A stretch of 64,000 nucleotides of DNA. It comes from Salinibacterium sp. PAMC 21357. Lineage in GTDB: Bacteria; Actinomycetota; Actinomycetes; Actinomycetales; Microbacteriaceae. The stretch lies in assembly GCF_000247645.1 (NCBI RefSeq), contig NZ_AHWA01000006.1, positions 453,125-517,124 on the forward strand, written 5' to 3'. The notes under the pieces were generated by a model, which saw only the letters and a list, made by a program, of their open reading frames with translations, was not told the origin of the DNA and made no database searches. How positions within the stretch are numbered: the stretch's first letter is position 1; each line of letters begins with the position of its first letter. Below, piece after piece: positions 44,699 to 53,713 of the stretch. The position numbers and the translations under genes are program-made.

Positions 44699-45739
44699 GT
44701 GTTCCCCACTACATTCCCGGCCCCGATCATTCCTGCCGCCGACTCCGTTCCGGCACTGCGCTGGGGCATCATGGCTCCCGGTGGGATCGCTGCGACTTTC
44801 GCGGAGGCCGTGCTAGCGCACACTGGGCAGAAGCTTGTGGCCGTGGCATCCCGCAGCCTTGACCGCGCCCAAGACTTTGCGAACACCTGGGGTATTGAGA
44901 AGGCCTACGGTGACTATGCCGAGCTGCTGGCTAACCCCGACGTTGACGTGATCTACATCGCCGCGCAGCAGCACGTGCACCGCGATCTAGCTCTGCAGTC
45001 GATCGCCGCAGGCAAGCACATTTTGGTCGAGAAACCGTTCGCCATGACCGGGGCCGAAGCTCGCGAGATCGTCGCCGCAGCCCGCACGGCTGGCGTCTTC
45101 GCGATGGAAGCAATGTGGACGCGTTACCTGCCGCAAACCTCCATCATCAATCAGCTCATCGCCGACGGCACTCTCGGCGACACTCGTCTGGTCACTGCCG
45201 ATCACGGCCAGTTCATCCCCGAAGGCCACCGTGTTCGCTCACTCGAGAGCGGGGGAGGAGCGCTGCTCGATCTCGGCATCTACCCGATCGCGTTCGCGTC
45301 GCAGATCCTCGGCTCGCCTACCGCCGTGCACAACGTGGGTTCGCTCATTGACAGCGGTGTGGATGCTCAATCCCTACTCACTCTCAGCTATGCGGGCGCG
45401 GCCCAGGCCCAACTCAACACCACCCTGCTCGCGCGCACTCCAACTCGAGCCTCCGTAGCCGGTTCAGACGCCAGGCTCGAGGTCGGCAGCGGATTTTTCA
45501 CCCCCACCTCGCTGAGGTTGTCGAAGCCCGGTTTCACGGGGGAGTCAATTCACTGGGCCGACGAGACAGGCATTGTGGCGCACTACGGCTTGAGTTATCA
45601 GGCCACGGCTCTTGCCAGTTTCGTCGCCCAAGGACTTAACGAGTCGCCCGTGCATACGCTCGCTGAAACCGTCGCGATTCTCGACACCATCGACAGCGCT
45701 CGTTGGCAGCTTGGTTACCGCTTTCAGTCGGAGCAGTAG
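44699..45739 (+). CDS. Gfo/Idh/MocA family oxidoreductase
   Basis: A 346-residue dehydrogenase: N-terminal Rossmann fold (W-G-I-M-A-P-G-G-I-A near residue 22), catalytic Lys in L-V-E-K-P-F-A near 110, and the family's C-terminal sheet domain. It oxidises a sugar, inositol or related polyol with NAD(P). GTG 44699 has AAGGA 6 nt upstream; ATG 44693 is possible. The gene is divergent from the GTPase pair and has no obvious pathway neighbour. Confidence 0.88.
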   Translation: MFPTTFPAPIIPAADSVPALRWGIMAPGGIAATFAEAVLAHTGQKLVAVASRSLDRAQDFANTWGIEKAYGDYAELLANPDVDVIYIAAQQHVHRDLALQSIAAGKHILVEKPFAMTGAEAREIVAAARTAGVFAMEAMWTRYLPQTSIINQLIADGTLGDTRLVTADHGQFIPEGHRVRSLESGGGALLDLGIYPIAFASQILGSPTAVHNVGSLIDSGVDAQSLLTLSYAGAAQAQLNTTLLARTPTRASVAGSDARLEVGSGFFTPTSLRLSKPGFTGESIHWADETGIVAHYGLSYQATALASFVAQGLNESPVHTLAETVAILDTIDSARWQLGYRFQSEQ

Positions 45740-46051
45740 CCGCACAACCGTCGATCTGCGATCTACTCGTTCGCCTCGTTGTCGTGTTTCTGGGAGCAGT
45801 CGTTGCACTCGCGAACATGATGCTCGGTGGATGGCTGCTGCTGCTCGTTGCTTCCGACACAACACGCGGCCGATACCTCTTGTCCATTGATGCGGTGAGG
45901 TGACTGGGGATCAATCGCAGGGTCGTGTGATGAGTTTTTTGTTCACCAACCGAGATGACTATCTTAATTGCTACATTAATCTCACTTATCGAGGTATGCG
46001 CGTAATCCTCAGGATACGATCGTGATGACAACGACTTGAATAGAGCAATTG

Positions 46052-46540
46052 ATGGCCGAGCAACAGCCTTCCGTGAATCCCTATGACGCTTATCATCAAC
46101 AACAGCGTCAGGCGCCGATGACACCGCCCAGCGTTCAGCCGTCTCCTGCCCAACATCCGCCGCCTCCTGTTCAGCAGTTCCCTGTCGCGCAGCCGTCTGC
46201 AGAGTTCGCGCCGCCGCGGGCGACTCAGAAAATTGCTCAGTATCCGCAGTCGCAAGCTGCGCAACCGCAGCAGTTTCAATCTCCGCAGCAGCAATTCCAG
46301 CAACCCCCGCAAAATTTTCAACCACCAACGTTTGGTACTGGTCGGCAGCAGGGTCAAGGCAAGCGCAACATTGGCAAGCTGGTTCTAGTAATGGTGTTTA
46401 TTGTCGTCCCGGTGTCATGCCTTTTGGCGATCTTGATTGGCGCGATCGCGGTCCAAGTCCTCATAGCGCCACACTCGCTGCCAGCGGAGTTTCCGGTGGT
46501 GGTCGGTGCTCTTGGGGGTGCGCTTCCATGGGTATCCTGA
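46052..46540 (+). CDS. Pro/Gln-rich single-pass membrane protein, unknown
   Basis: A 162-residue protein. Residues 1-105 are disordered and rich in Pro and Gln (Y-H-Q-Q-Q-R, P-Q-Q-F, Q-Q-Q-F repeats); residues of about 112-138 form one membrane helix, followed by a short end. It is not recognisable as any known family. Base composition is less GC-rich than neighbours. The next gene overlaps it by 13 bases in the -1 frame, and a single missing base near 46522 would fuse the two into one protein of about 330 residues. The 311-nt gap upstream (45740-46051) holds nothing I can support except a 66-codon hydrophobic open frame ending at 45903. Confidence 0.65.
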   Translation: MAEQQPSVNPYDAYHQQQRQAPMTPPSVQPSPAQHPPPPVQQFPVAQPSAEFAPPRATQKIAQYPQSQAAQPQQFQSPQQQFQQPPQNFQPPTFGTGRQQGQGKRNIGKLVLVMVFIVVPVSCLLAILIGAIAVQVLIAPHSLPAEFPVVVGALGGALPWVS

Positions 46541-47043
46541 ACGACACGCTGCCGCCGAACGTCTACATAATTGGCAGCCCGCAACATAATGACGGTGTCA
46601 TGCGAGGCTTAAACGCGTTGCGTATCATCCGCGGAGGGCTCAATACCGTCACCGGCAGCTCGGCGTTCGGGGCGCACTCACTCGGCAGCGCTCTCTTTAT
46701 TGCGGGGCTGGATGAAGTTGGCGGCGCGATGATGCACTGGTGCCAGATCGACCTCAATAACTACACCATCGGGATCGATGGCAGCGAGATGCGCCCGTTG
46801 TCCGAGATTCGTTACGCGGAGATTCGAGAGCCGACGACTCTCATCTTCGGCTTCGATGACAAACACTGGATGGGTGTGATGCACGAAAGCGTCTCTGTCC
46901 ACCAGAAGAACCTTCTGAAATACATCATGCAGTTCACATCGCTGCCGGCTGATTACTACACGATCGACCCCTCGGTCGTGCATCTGGAAAACATCTCGAA
47001 GAGTCACGTCTTCGCTTGGATGGACTACTACTTTCGGGAGTGA
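46528..47043 (+). CDS. Hypothetical protein, unknown
   Basis: A 171-residue soluble-looking protein, possibly the C-terminal domain of the preceding gene's product. It has alternating hydrophobic strands (Y-T-I-G-I-D, T-L-I-F-G-F, W-M-G-V-M-H) that could form a small beta-rich PH-like domain, then a C-terminal helix with aromatic residues. No family was recognised. It sits between a Gfo/Idh gene and a BCCT carrier inside the split Tad locus. Confidence 0.6.
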   Translation: MGILNDTLPPNVYIIGSPQHNDGVMRGLNALRIIRGGLNTVTGSSAFGAHSLGSALFIAGLDEVGGAMMHWCQIDLNNYTIGIDGSEMRPLSEIRYAEIREPTTLIFGFDDKHWMGVMHESVSVHQKNLLKYIMQFTSLPADYYTIDPSVVHLENISKSHVFAWMDYYFRE

Positions 47044-47199
47044 TGACCGCCTGATCATGCGCGGCATCGGTCGCTGCCCAACGGACTACAACGACGGCGG
47101 CTCGTCGTGAGTTGGGCCTCGGTGCCCAATCCTGCCGATTATTCGCATTACTGTTGTAGATCACACATGAGTCTCGAACTCAGTCGATCGGAGATTGCA

Positions 47200-49062
47200 G
47201 TGACCGCAGAATCGACCCTTCCCACCGAGCCAGATGTGCCGCAGAGACCGACAGCAACGCGCATGATTGCGCCGTGGGTTTTCTGGCCTGCCGCTGGTCT
47301 CATTATCGCGATCACCGCATTTTCTATCCTTGCGCCGAACCTAGCTAACGCGGTTTTCACTTCCCTGCAGTCGAGCGTAATCAACTCGTTCAGTTGGTAT
47401 TACGTGCTCATCGCGGCCTTCTTCGTCGCCTTCGCGCTGTACCTAGGGTTTAGTCGCTACGGCGACATCAAGCTGGGAAAGGATGACGACGAGCCCGAGT
47501 TCTCGATGATCTCGTGGATTTCGTTCCTCTTTGCCGCCGGTATGGGTATTGGCCTCGTCTTCTATGGCGTCGCGGAGCCTCTCAGCCACTTCGCGAATCC
47601 TCGCCCGGGCGTTTCGGGTACGGAAATCGAACTTGCCCAGAAAGCAATGAGTCAGACCTTCTTGCATTGGGGTGTGCACGCGTGGGCTATCTATGTCGTC
47701 GTCGGGCTTGCGCTCGCGTACGCAATCCACCGTCGCGGTCGCCCTATCTCCATCCGCTGGACGCTTGAGCCTCTGCTTGGCAAGCGCGTTCGCGGCGGCT
47801 GGGGCAACCTCATCGACGTCATCGCGCTTGTCGGAACCGTGTTCGGTGTTGCGACGTCTCTTGGTCTCGGTGTCCTTCAGATCTCCGCGGGCCTCGAAAA
47901 GACGGGCATTGCCGAGTCGAACTTGACCACCCAAATTGCGGTCATCGTTGTCATCGTGGCGTTCACCATCCTCTCGTTGGTGTCCGGAATTGGCCGCGGC
48001 ATGAAGTGGCTATCCACAACCAATCTTCTTCTGGCTGCGGTGCTGCTGGTGTTCCTCCTGATCGTCGGCCCCACTGCCTTCTTATTCCGCGAGTTCGTAC
48101 AGTCCATGGGTAATTACCTCCAGGGCTTCATCGGCCTCGCGTTCAACGTCAGCGCCTACCAGGGTGAGGCTGGTGAACAGTGGCAGGCCGGCTGGACCAC
48201 CTTCTACTGGGGTTGGTGGATGTCGTGGGCACCATTCGTGGGCGTCTTCATTGCCCGTGTGTCTAAAGGCCGCACCGTGCGAGAGTTTGTCGGCGGTGTC
48301 ATGCTCGTGCCCACGGTGCTCACGTTCCTCTGGTTCAGCGTGCTCGGGGGAAACGCCATCTACCGTGAGCTTTATGGGCAAGGCGGACTCGTTGCCGCTG
48401 ACGGATCGGTGGATGCCGATTCGGCGTTGTTCGATCTTCTCGCTGGGTTGCCGGCAGGTACCGCTCTCACGTTCGGGGCAATCCTTCTAATCGGAATCTT
48501 CTTCGTCACCTCGGCCGATTCTGGCGCGCTCGTGATGTCGATGATCGCGACCGGTGGCTCGGCCGAGCCGCCCAAGCGCATCAGAATCTTCTTCGCGCTG
48601 CTGGCATCATTCTTGGCGATCGCTCTCCTCGTGACGGGCGGGCTGCAGACGCTACAAACGGCGGCCATTCTCTCGGCATTGCCCTTTAGCGTGGTGATGC
48701 TGATGATGTGTGCGGCCACGGTGACGGCGTTCAGCCGAGAGCGGCGCGCCTACGATCGCGCCCAACGCGCCCAATTCGTGGATCAGATTGGCACGTTCTA
48801 TGGCCTCGAGGTCGAGGAGCCACTTCTCCGCGAGCCCGTGCACCCCCTTCGCGCGGCACTGGATCGTCTTCGCAAGAAAGCTGCACAGTCTGGCGGCGGA
48901 ATCTCGCAGGTTACCGAAGACGCGATTCTTGCCGACACCGGATTGGTGTCGCCTGACAACATCGCGCAGGCGGACGCCATTGTCGAAGACGAGGTTCAAC
49001 GGTTGCAGTCCTTGCAAGCCAAGCTGCGGGACAAAGCAAAGCGAGAGTCGCCCGAAGAATAG
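47200..49062 (+). CDS. BCCT family betaine/choline/carnitine transporter
   Basis: A 620-residue carrier with twelve membrane segments. The G-M-G-I-G-L-V-F-Y-G-V-A-E-P stretch and the signature W-T-F/T-F-Y-W-G-W-W-M-S-W-A-P-F-V-G (about residue 330-345) identify the family. The C-terminal tail of about 120 residues is charged and helical, like the osmosensing tail of BetP. GTG 47200 has CGGAG 6 nt upstream; ATG 47167 and GTG 47107 would extend it. It imports glycine betaine or a related compatible solute. Confidence 0.92.
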   Translation: MTAESTLPTEPDVPQRPTATRMIAPWVFWPAAGLIIAITAFSILAPNLANAVFTSLQSSVINSFSWYYVLIAAFFVAFALYLGFSRYGDIKLGKDDDEPEFSMISWISFLFAAGMGIGLVFYGVAEPLSHFANPRPGVSGTEIELAQKAMSQTFLHWGVHAWAIYVVVGLALAYAIHRRGRPISIRWTLEPLLGKRVRGGWGNLIDVIALVGTVFGVATSLGLGVLQISAGLEKTGIAESNLTTQIAVIVVIVAFTILSLVSGIGRGMKWLSTTNLLLAAVLLVFLLIVGPTAFLFREFVQSMGNYLQGFIGLAFNVSAYQGEAGEQWQAGWTTFYWGWWMSWAPFVGVFIARVSKGRTVREFVGGVMLVPTVLTFLWFSVLGGNAIYRELYGQGGLVAADGSVDADSALFDLLAGLPAGTALTFGAILLIGIFFVTSADSGALVMSMIATGGSAEPPKRIRIFFALLASFLAIALLVTGGLQTLQTAAILSALPFSVVMLMMCAATVTAFSRERRAYDRAQRAQFVDQIGTFYGLEVEEPLLREPVHPLRAALDRLRKKAAQSGGGISQVTEDAILADTGLVSPDNIAQADAIVEDEVQRLQSLQAKLRDKAKRESPEE

Positions 49063-49158
49063 CGAGCAGGGGAGCGGCCGATACAGTCGCCGATCGGCTG
49101 CTCTAGCGCGCTGTGGAAAATCTGCACACACATTTGTGTTCCGCTCAATGATTGCAGA

Positions 49159-49356
49159 GTGAAATCATTTCAATTCAATCTGAAGAGCGGGCTTACCCGA
49201 GGCACCCGAACGCTCACCTCAGAGCGAGGCGACGTACCGGGCTGGGTGCTGATCACTCTCATGACTGCTGGCTTAGTGGTCATTATTTGGAGTCTTGCGG
49301 GTCCAGCACTCAGCTCGGTTTTTGAACAGGCGATTGATCGCGTCACTGGCTTCTAG
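49159..49356 (+). CDS. Small Tad pilin-like membrane protein
   Basis: A 65-residue protein with a basic N-terminus, E-R-G-D-V-P-G-W-V before one hydrophobic segment (about 31-50) and a short amphipathic end. It has the layout of Flp/DUF4244 pilins that begin actinobacterial tadE-tadF-tadG clusters, though the canonical Glu-Tyr after the cleavage site is absent. Its stop overlaps the GTG of the tadE-like gene. Confidence 0.75.
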   Translation: MKSFQFNLKSGLTRGTRTLTSERGDVPGWVLITLMTAGLVVIIWSLAGPALSSVFEQAIDRVTGF

Positions 49357-49844
49357 TGCGTGCGCTCGGTCGTGGTGTAGGCGGTGAATTGCGAAGCCGA
49401 CGGTCGTGTCGGCTTCGTCAACCGACTCAGCTGACCGGGTGGAGGCGTTCGCTGGCAGGGCGGCTGCGCGGCGACGAGTCCGGTTCCGCGGTTGTCGAGT
49501 TCGTGCTCGTCTCAGCGTTGCTCACGGTGCTCACTCTCAGCGTCATCCAGTTGGCTCTTGCCCTCCACATTCGAAATACAGTGTTGGATGCCGCAGCAGA
49601 GGGCGCGCGTTTTGCTTCCCTCGCCGACACCTCGCTCAACGACGGCGTCACTCGCACTCGCGATCTCATCTCGACTGCTCTCTCGCCCGGCTACGCCGCA
49701 GATGTCGCAGCAAGCTCGACGAATCATTTGGGGTACCCCTCGGTCATTGTCACCGTGCGCACACCCCTGCCTTTGTTCGGCCTGATCGGTATCGATAACG
49801 GGTTGGAGGTGTCGGGCTATGCCCCAATCGAGCAGGTTCGCTAG
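49356..49844 (+). CDS. TadE-like pseudopilin
   Basis: A 162-residue protein with a basic N-terminus, then G-S-A-V-V-E-F-V-L-V-S-A-L (about residues 43-55), the TadE motif with the conserved Glu at the start of the membrane helix, and a small extracellular domain. It should be processed by a prepilin peptidase and incorporated in the Tad pilus. GTG 49356 overlaps the previous stop. Confidence 0.88.
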   Translation: MRALGRGVGGELRSRRSCRLRQPTQLTGWRRSLAGRLRGDESGSAVVEFVLVSALLTVLTLSVIQLALALHIRNTVLDAAAEGARFASLADTSLNDGVTRTRDLISTALSPGYAADVAASSTNHLGYPSVIVTVRTPLPLFGLIGIDNGLEVSGYAPIEQVR

Positions 49845-50313
49845 GTGTCGCAGTCGGGTGTTGCCGCTCATCAAACGGCTTCGTGACGACCAAGGCTCAT
49901 CATCGCTCGAATTCATCACCGTCGGAATGATCATGCTGATTCCACTGGTGTATCTCGTGCTCACAATGTCAGCTATTCAAGGCGCTGCGTTAGCAGCGGA
50001 AGGTGCAGCCCGCCAAGCTGCTCGCGTTTTCGTGCAGGCCGAGACTGTGGCCGAAGCCGAGGGCTCCGCCGAGCGAGCCATCGAATTTGCGCTCAGCAAT
50101 CATGGGCTTGATCCGGCTAATGCTTCCGTTGACATCGTCTGCGCTCCTGATCCCGCTCACTGCCTCACTCGTCGCGGTTACGTCACCGTAAACGTGGCCG
50201 TCGTTATCAATCTGCCTCTTGCGCCACCGGTGCTCACGGGCAATTTTCCGGTGCAGATTCCGCTCGATGCCACGGCCACTCAGCAGGTGTCGCAGTTCAG
50301 GGGGTCGCAATGA
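49819..50313 (+). CDS. TadF-like pseudopilin
   Basis: A 164-residue protein: basic N-terminus, then G-S-S-S-L-E-F-I-T-V-G-M-I-M (about 26-39), the TadE/F motif with Glu at the helix start, then an extracellular domain with two Cys (V-C-A-P-D-P-A-H-C) that could form a disulfide. It overlaps the tadE-like gene by 26 bases. Confidence 0.87.
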   Translation: MPQSSRFARCRSRVLPLIKRLRDDQGSSSLEFITVGMIMLIPLVYLVLTMSAIQGAALAAEGAARQAARVFVQAETVAEAEGSAERAIEFALSNHGLDPANASVDIVCAPDPAHCLTRRGYVTVNVAVVINLPLAPPVLTGNFPVQIPLDATATQQVSQFRGSQ

Positions 50314-50894
50314 CGCTGATCAGCGCTCGTCCGTCGATCCACGTATGCCTCTCAACGAACCCCCAACTCCTGCCGCCCCCCTGGCCTAACCGCTTAGGTC
50401 GGCCGAATCGCCGCTGCCTGCCGAACCGCCGCGGCGTGCCGAACCCGGCCCAAGGTCATGACAGCGCGCTCGGCGACGAGCAAGGTTCCGCACTGCTCCT
50501 CACAATCTTCTACGGCTTCCTTTCCCTCGTGCTCATCTTCTTGGTGGTGGCGGCCACTTCGCTCTACCTCGAGCGAAAGCGACTGTTCACTCTTGCGGAT
50601 GGAGCGGCACTTGTCGGGGCTGAATCTTACGATCTTGATGACGTCGAGCTCACCCCGAAGGGCTATCGTCCCAAGCTCACTTCAGTCAAAATCGCCTCTG
50701 CTGTTGCTGACTACGTCACCGCGACCCAGGGAGATCGGTTCACCGACCTTAAAATTGAAGAAGCGTTGACAAACGACTCGGCCAGCGCGACGGTTTCGCT
50801 CTCTGCCTACTGGCGACCGCCGTTCGTCTCGCTGCTGGTGCCCGACGGGATTCGGATCGACGTCACGGCTTCGGCGCGGTCGGTTTTCTCGTAA
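50310..50894 (+). CDS. TadG-like (putative Flp pilus assembly) protein
   Basis: A 194-residue protein: Pro/Arg-rich N-terminus of 55 residues, then E-Q-G-S-A-L-L-L-T-I-F-Y-G-F (about 57-70) with a membrane helix, and Y-L-E-R-K-R-L-F-T-L-A-D-G-A-A-L as in TadG N-terminal domains. A downstream start that omits the Pro/Arg-rich part is possible. It ends the second half of the split Tad locus. Confidence 0.82.
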   Translation: MTLISARPSIHVCLSTNPQLLPPPWPNRLGRPNRRCLPNRRGVPNPAQGHDSALGDEQGSALLLTIFYGFLSLVLIFLVVAATSLYLERKRLFTLADGAALVGAESYDLDDVELTPKGYRPKLTSVKIASAVADYVTATQGDRFTDLKIEEALTNDSASATVSLSAYWRPPFVSLLVPDGIRIDVTASARSVFS

Positions 50895-51066
50895 CCGACG
50901 CGCATCCAATCCGCGACAGCCCCACACCCAGTGTCCTCCCCAACCCAACACCCAGCCTCCGCCCAAACCCCATCCAGCAAACGCTCGTGCAGCAAACAGG
51001 GAGCTTCGCTTCGTAGCGTGGAGTGTGCACTTCATGACAGTGCGCAACCACGCAAAGGAGATAGCC

Positions 51067-51720
51067 ATGAAACGAATCGTTATTGTTGGCGGCCACGGCA
51101 AGATCGCTCTCAGCCTCGCGGAGCTGCTTACTGGCTCAGGGCATCACGTGCACTCCCTTATCCGCAATCCCGATCAGGAATCAGATATCAGCGCGACCGG
51201 CGCCATGCCTGTTATCGCCGATATCGAAGCGCTCAGTGCTGAAGAACTTTCGGAGATTTTTACCGGAAATGACACGGTGGTGTTTGCTGCGGGCGCGGGC
51301 GGCGGGAGCCCCGAACGTACTTACTCTGTCGACCGCGACGCCGCTATCCGAACAATGGATGCCGCCGCGCATGCGGGGGTTACCCGCTACGTAATGCTCT
51401 CGTATAAGGGGGCTGGCTTCGATCACGGTGTGCCTGAAGACAATGATTTCTTTGCCTATGCGCAATCGAAGGCTGCCGCCGATGATCACCTTCGTAAGGG
51501 GCCGTTGAGTTACACGATCGTCGGTCCAGGATCGCTCTCGAGCGAAACGGCATCCGGGATGATCGATGTTGGTGATGCCGCTACCGCGGAATATGCGGCC
51601 CGTGACAACGTGGCACAAGTTATCGCGGCGGTAATTGATGCTGATAACACCATCGGTCACACCATCGAATTCATGGATGGTTCCACGCCGATTGCTGAGG
51701 CCGTTGCTGCTATTGCTTAG
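51067..51720 (+). CDS. NAD(P)-dependent SDR-type protein (NmrA/YwnB-like)
   Basis: A 217-residue Rossmann protein starting K-R-I-V-I-V-G-G-H-G-K-I-A (residues 2-14), with V-F-A-A-G-A-G-G-G near 75 and Y-V-M-L-S-Y near 115, the atypical SDR pattern. AAAGGAG lies 6 nt before ATG 51067. The last 11 bases overlap the convergent lysE-type gene. Confidence 0.88.
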   Translation: MKRIVIVGGHGKIALSLAELLTGSGHHVHSLIRNPDQESDISATGAMPVIADIEALSAEELSEIFTGNDTVVFAAGAGGGSPERTYSVDRDAAIRTMDAAAHAGVTRYVMLSYKGAGFDHGVPEDNDFFAYAQSKAAADDHLRKGPLSYTIVGPGSLSSETASGMIDVGDAATAEYAARDNVAQVIAAVIDADNTIGHTIEFMDGSTPIAEAVAAIA

Positions 51721-52351
51721 CGTGGGGGATAAAGAGCGAACCTATGCCGAGCCCGATGAGGGCAACGCCGCCGACTGCTGACAGATTTGTGATGCGGTGG
51801 GGTGAGCTCGCAAACCAGTCGCGAGCGAACCCCGCCGCTACGGCCCACGAGGTGTCAGTGATCACGGCGATTCCCATGAAGATCATGCCGAGGGCGAGCA
51901 GCTGTAGTTGAACGCTGCCTGATCCGAAGCTCACAAACTGGGGCAGCACGGCAACAAAGAATACTGTCGCTTTGGGGTTCGTGATCCCGACGACAAACCC
52001 TTGGCCAAAGATACGCCAGCGTGAGCGTGTCTGAGGCGTCGCAGCATCCGCTGTCGTGTGCGCATTGCGGTGCCGAATGGCCTGCACGCCCAGGTAAATC
52101 AGGTAAGCCGCGCCCAAATATTTCACGATGGTGAAGGCGATTACTGATTGCGCGATGATGGTGCCGACCCCAAAGGCTACGCCGATAACAAGCACGACCC
52201 CGCCGGTGGCGTTTCCGAGCGAACTGATGATTCCGCCCAGTTTGCCGAGCGAGAGTGAGCGGCCGATCAGGAACAACACACTCGGGCCCGGAATCAGGAT
52301 GATGGGCAGTGCTACGAGCACGAACGCGAGGAGGTTCGTAGTGGGGATCAC
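51710..52351 (-). CDS. LysE family amino acid exporter
   Basis: A 213-residue protein with six hydrophobic segments and the LysE/RhtB N-terminal pattern I-P-G-P-S-V-L-F-L-I-G-R-S-L (about residues 20-33). It should export an amino acid such as a basic or branched residue. GTG 52351 overlaps the stop of the upstream MFS gene. Confidence 0.88.
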   Translation of the reverse strand: MIPTTNLLAFVLVALPIILIPGPSVLFLIGRSLSLGKLGGIISSLGNATGGVVLVIGVAFGVGTIIAQSVIAFTIVKYLGAAYLIYLGVQAIRHRNAHTTADAATPQTRSRWRIFGQGFVVGITNPKATVFFVAVLPQFVSFGSGSVQLQLLALGMIFMGIAVITDTSWAVAAGFARDWFASSPHRITNLSAVGGVALIGLGIGSLFIPHAKQ

Positions 52352-53604
52352 TTCTGCGGTTTCTGGATGTAACGGGGAACATAACGCAGCATAACGCCAG
52401 CGCCAATCAGGCCAAGCACTCCGACTGCTCCTGCCGCTAGCGAGAGCGAGGCGAGGGCGGTAATCCCCGCGATCATGAGGGGCGAGGCGGCGAGACCGAC
52501 GCCGCCGGTGAACCGCCACGCACCGAGGAATGGTGCCGGATTAACCTTGGGGGCCAAGTCCGCACCGAGCGTCATCAGGATTCCGCTACCAAGACCATTT
52601 GCGAGAGACAAGAACATTGCGCACGCGATGAACCAACCAACGTTGGCGTTCACGTCGTGGGTCAGCGAGAGCACGAGATGGCCGATGCCGAGTCCCACTA
52701 GCGAGGGCACTGCCGTCCACAACCGGCCGAAGCGGTCCATAATTTGACCGCCGGTATAGAAGAGAGCGAAGTCCACGGCGCCCGCGATTCCAATGATGAT
52801 CGCTGTGTTGGTGTCTGCGAGGCCGATGCTGACGGCCCAGAGCGGCAAGATCACTTGACGGCTCGCGCGCATGGCACCGATGATGGCAGCGCCGAGTCCC
52901 AGTCGCGAGAGCACAGCACGGTTGTCGCGGATCGAGGTGAAGAGTCCTTGTGACTGCTCGGCGACGAGCGCCTCACCGTCGCGTAGTGACCGGTCGTTGA
53001 CCCGAGAAGTGTGCACGGCGCCGAAGGTCGTTGCGGGGTCGGGAAGCAAAATCAGCACGAGCGCAGCGGCAACACAGGCCACGACGTGAATCCAGAAGGC
53101 CGCGATTGTCGCCCCAGTGAAGTGGATGACGGTGGCGGAAATAAAAGGACCGATAAAGGTTCCGAGGCGAAAAGTTCCTCCCAGCGTCGAGAGCGCCCGT
53201 GCGCGGTACGCGATGGGCACGAAACTGGTCAAAAAGGCGTGACGGGCTAACGCGAATACGGCGGTCGCGAGTCCGATGAGCAGCACACCGAACCCGAGTG
53301 CCACCGGGTTGGGCGCGAGGATACAGATCACGACTCCGATGATCGAGAGGGCACTTGCGCCGATCATGGCGGGCCGCTCGCCAATGCGGGAGACGAGCCA
53401 TCCACTCGGTATATTGCCGAAGAGTTCGCCGAGGGTCAGCAGCGCTGCTACGAGTCCGGCGATTGCTAACGTCGCCCCGAGATTATCGGCCGCAATGGGA
53501 ATCAGCGGGATAATTGCGCCTTCGCCAATGGAGAAGAGAAGTGTCGGCAAAAGGACGGGCAGCCCAATCGAGCGCCAGCTAAAGGGTTGTTCTGTTGTGC
53601 TCAT
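52348..53604 (-). CDS. MFS transporter
   Basis: A 418-residue protein with twelve hydrophobic segments and the MFS loop 2-3 motif [11 protein letters not shown] near residue 67. It is an operon partner of the LysE-type gene. ATG 53604 was chosen; a longer reading would run into the prfB promoter region and has no membrane character. Confidence 0.88.
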   Translation of the reverse strand: MSTTEQPFSWRSIGLPVLLPTLLFSIGEGAIIPLIPIAADNLGATLAIAGLVAALLTLGELFGNIPSGWLVSRIGERPAMIGASALSIIGVVICILAPNPVALGFGVLLIGLATAVFALARHAFLTSFVPIAYRARALSTLGGTFRLGTFIGPFISATVIHFTGATIAAFWIHVVACVAAALVLILLPDPATTFGAVHTSRVNDRSLRDGEALVAEQSQGLFTSIRDNRAVLSRLGLGAAIIGAMRASRQVILPLWAVSIGLADTNTAIIIGIAGAVDFALFYTGGQIMDRFGRLWTAVPSLVGLGIGHLVLSLTHDVNANVGWFIACAMFLSLANGLGSGILMTLGADLAPKVNPAPFLGAWRFTGGVGLAASPLMIAGITALASLSLAAGAVGVLGLIGAGVMLRYVPRYIQKPQK

Positions 53605-53713
53605 CGCCGTCCATCGTATGTCGAGATCGCATGCAGTGACGGCAGCGCGACCCACCTCTTCCGCAGCCTCGAACAGGTGCCTCCTGAGCTTCGCGGGTAG
53701 TCTGGTGGGTGAC

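Noticed and set aside
45703..45903. A 66-codon hydrophobic open frame after the Gfo/Idh gene
   Set aside because: It overlaps the end of that gene, has no ribosome-binding site and no homolog I know; a remnant membrane fragment cannot be excluded.
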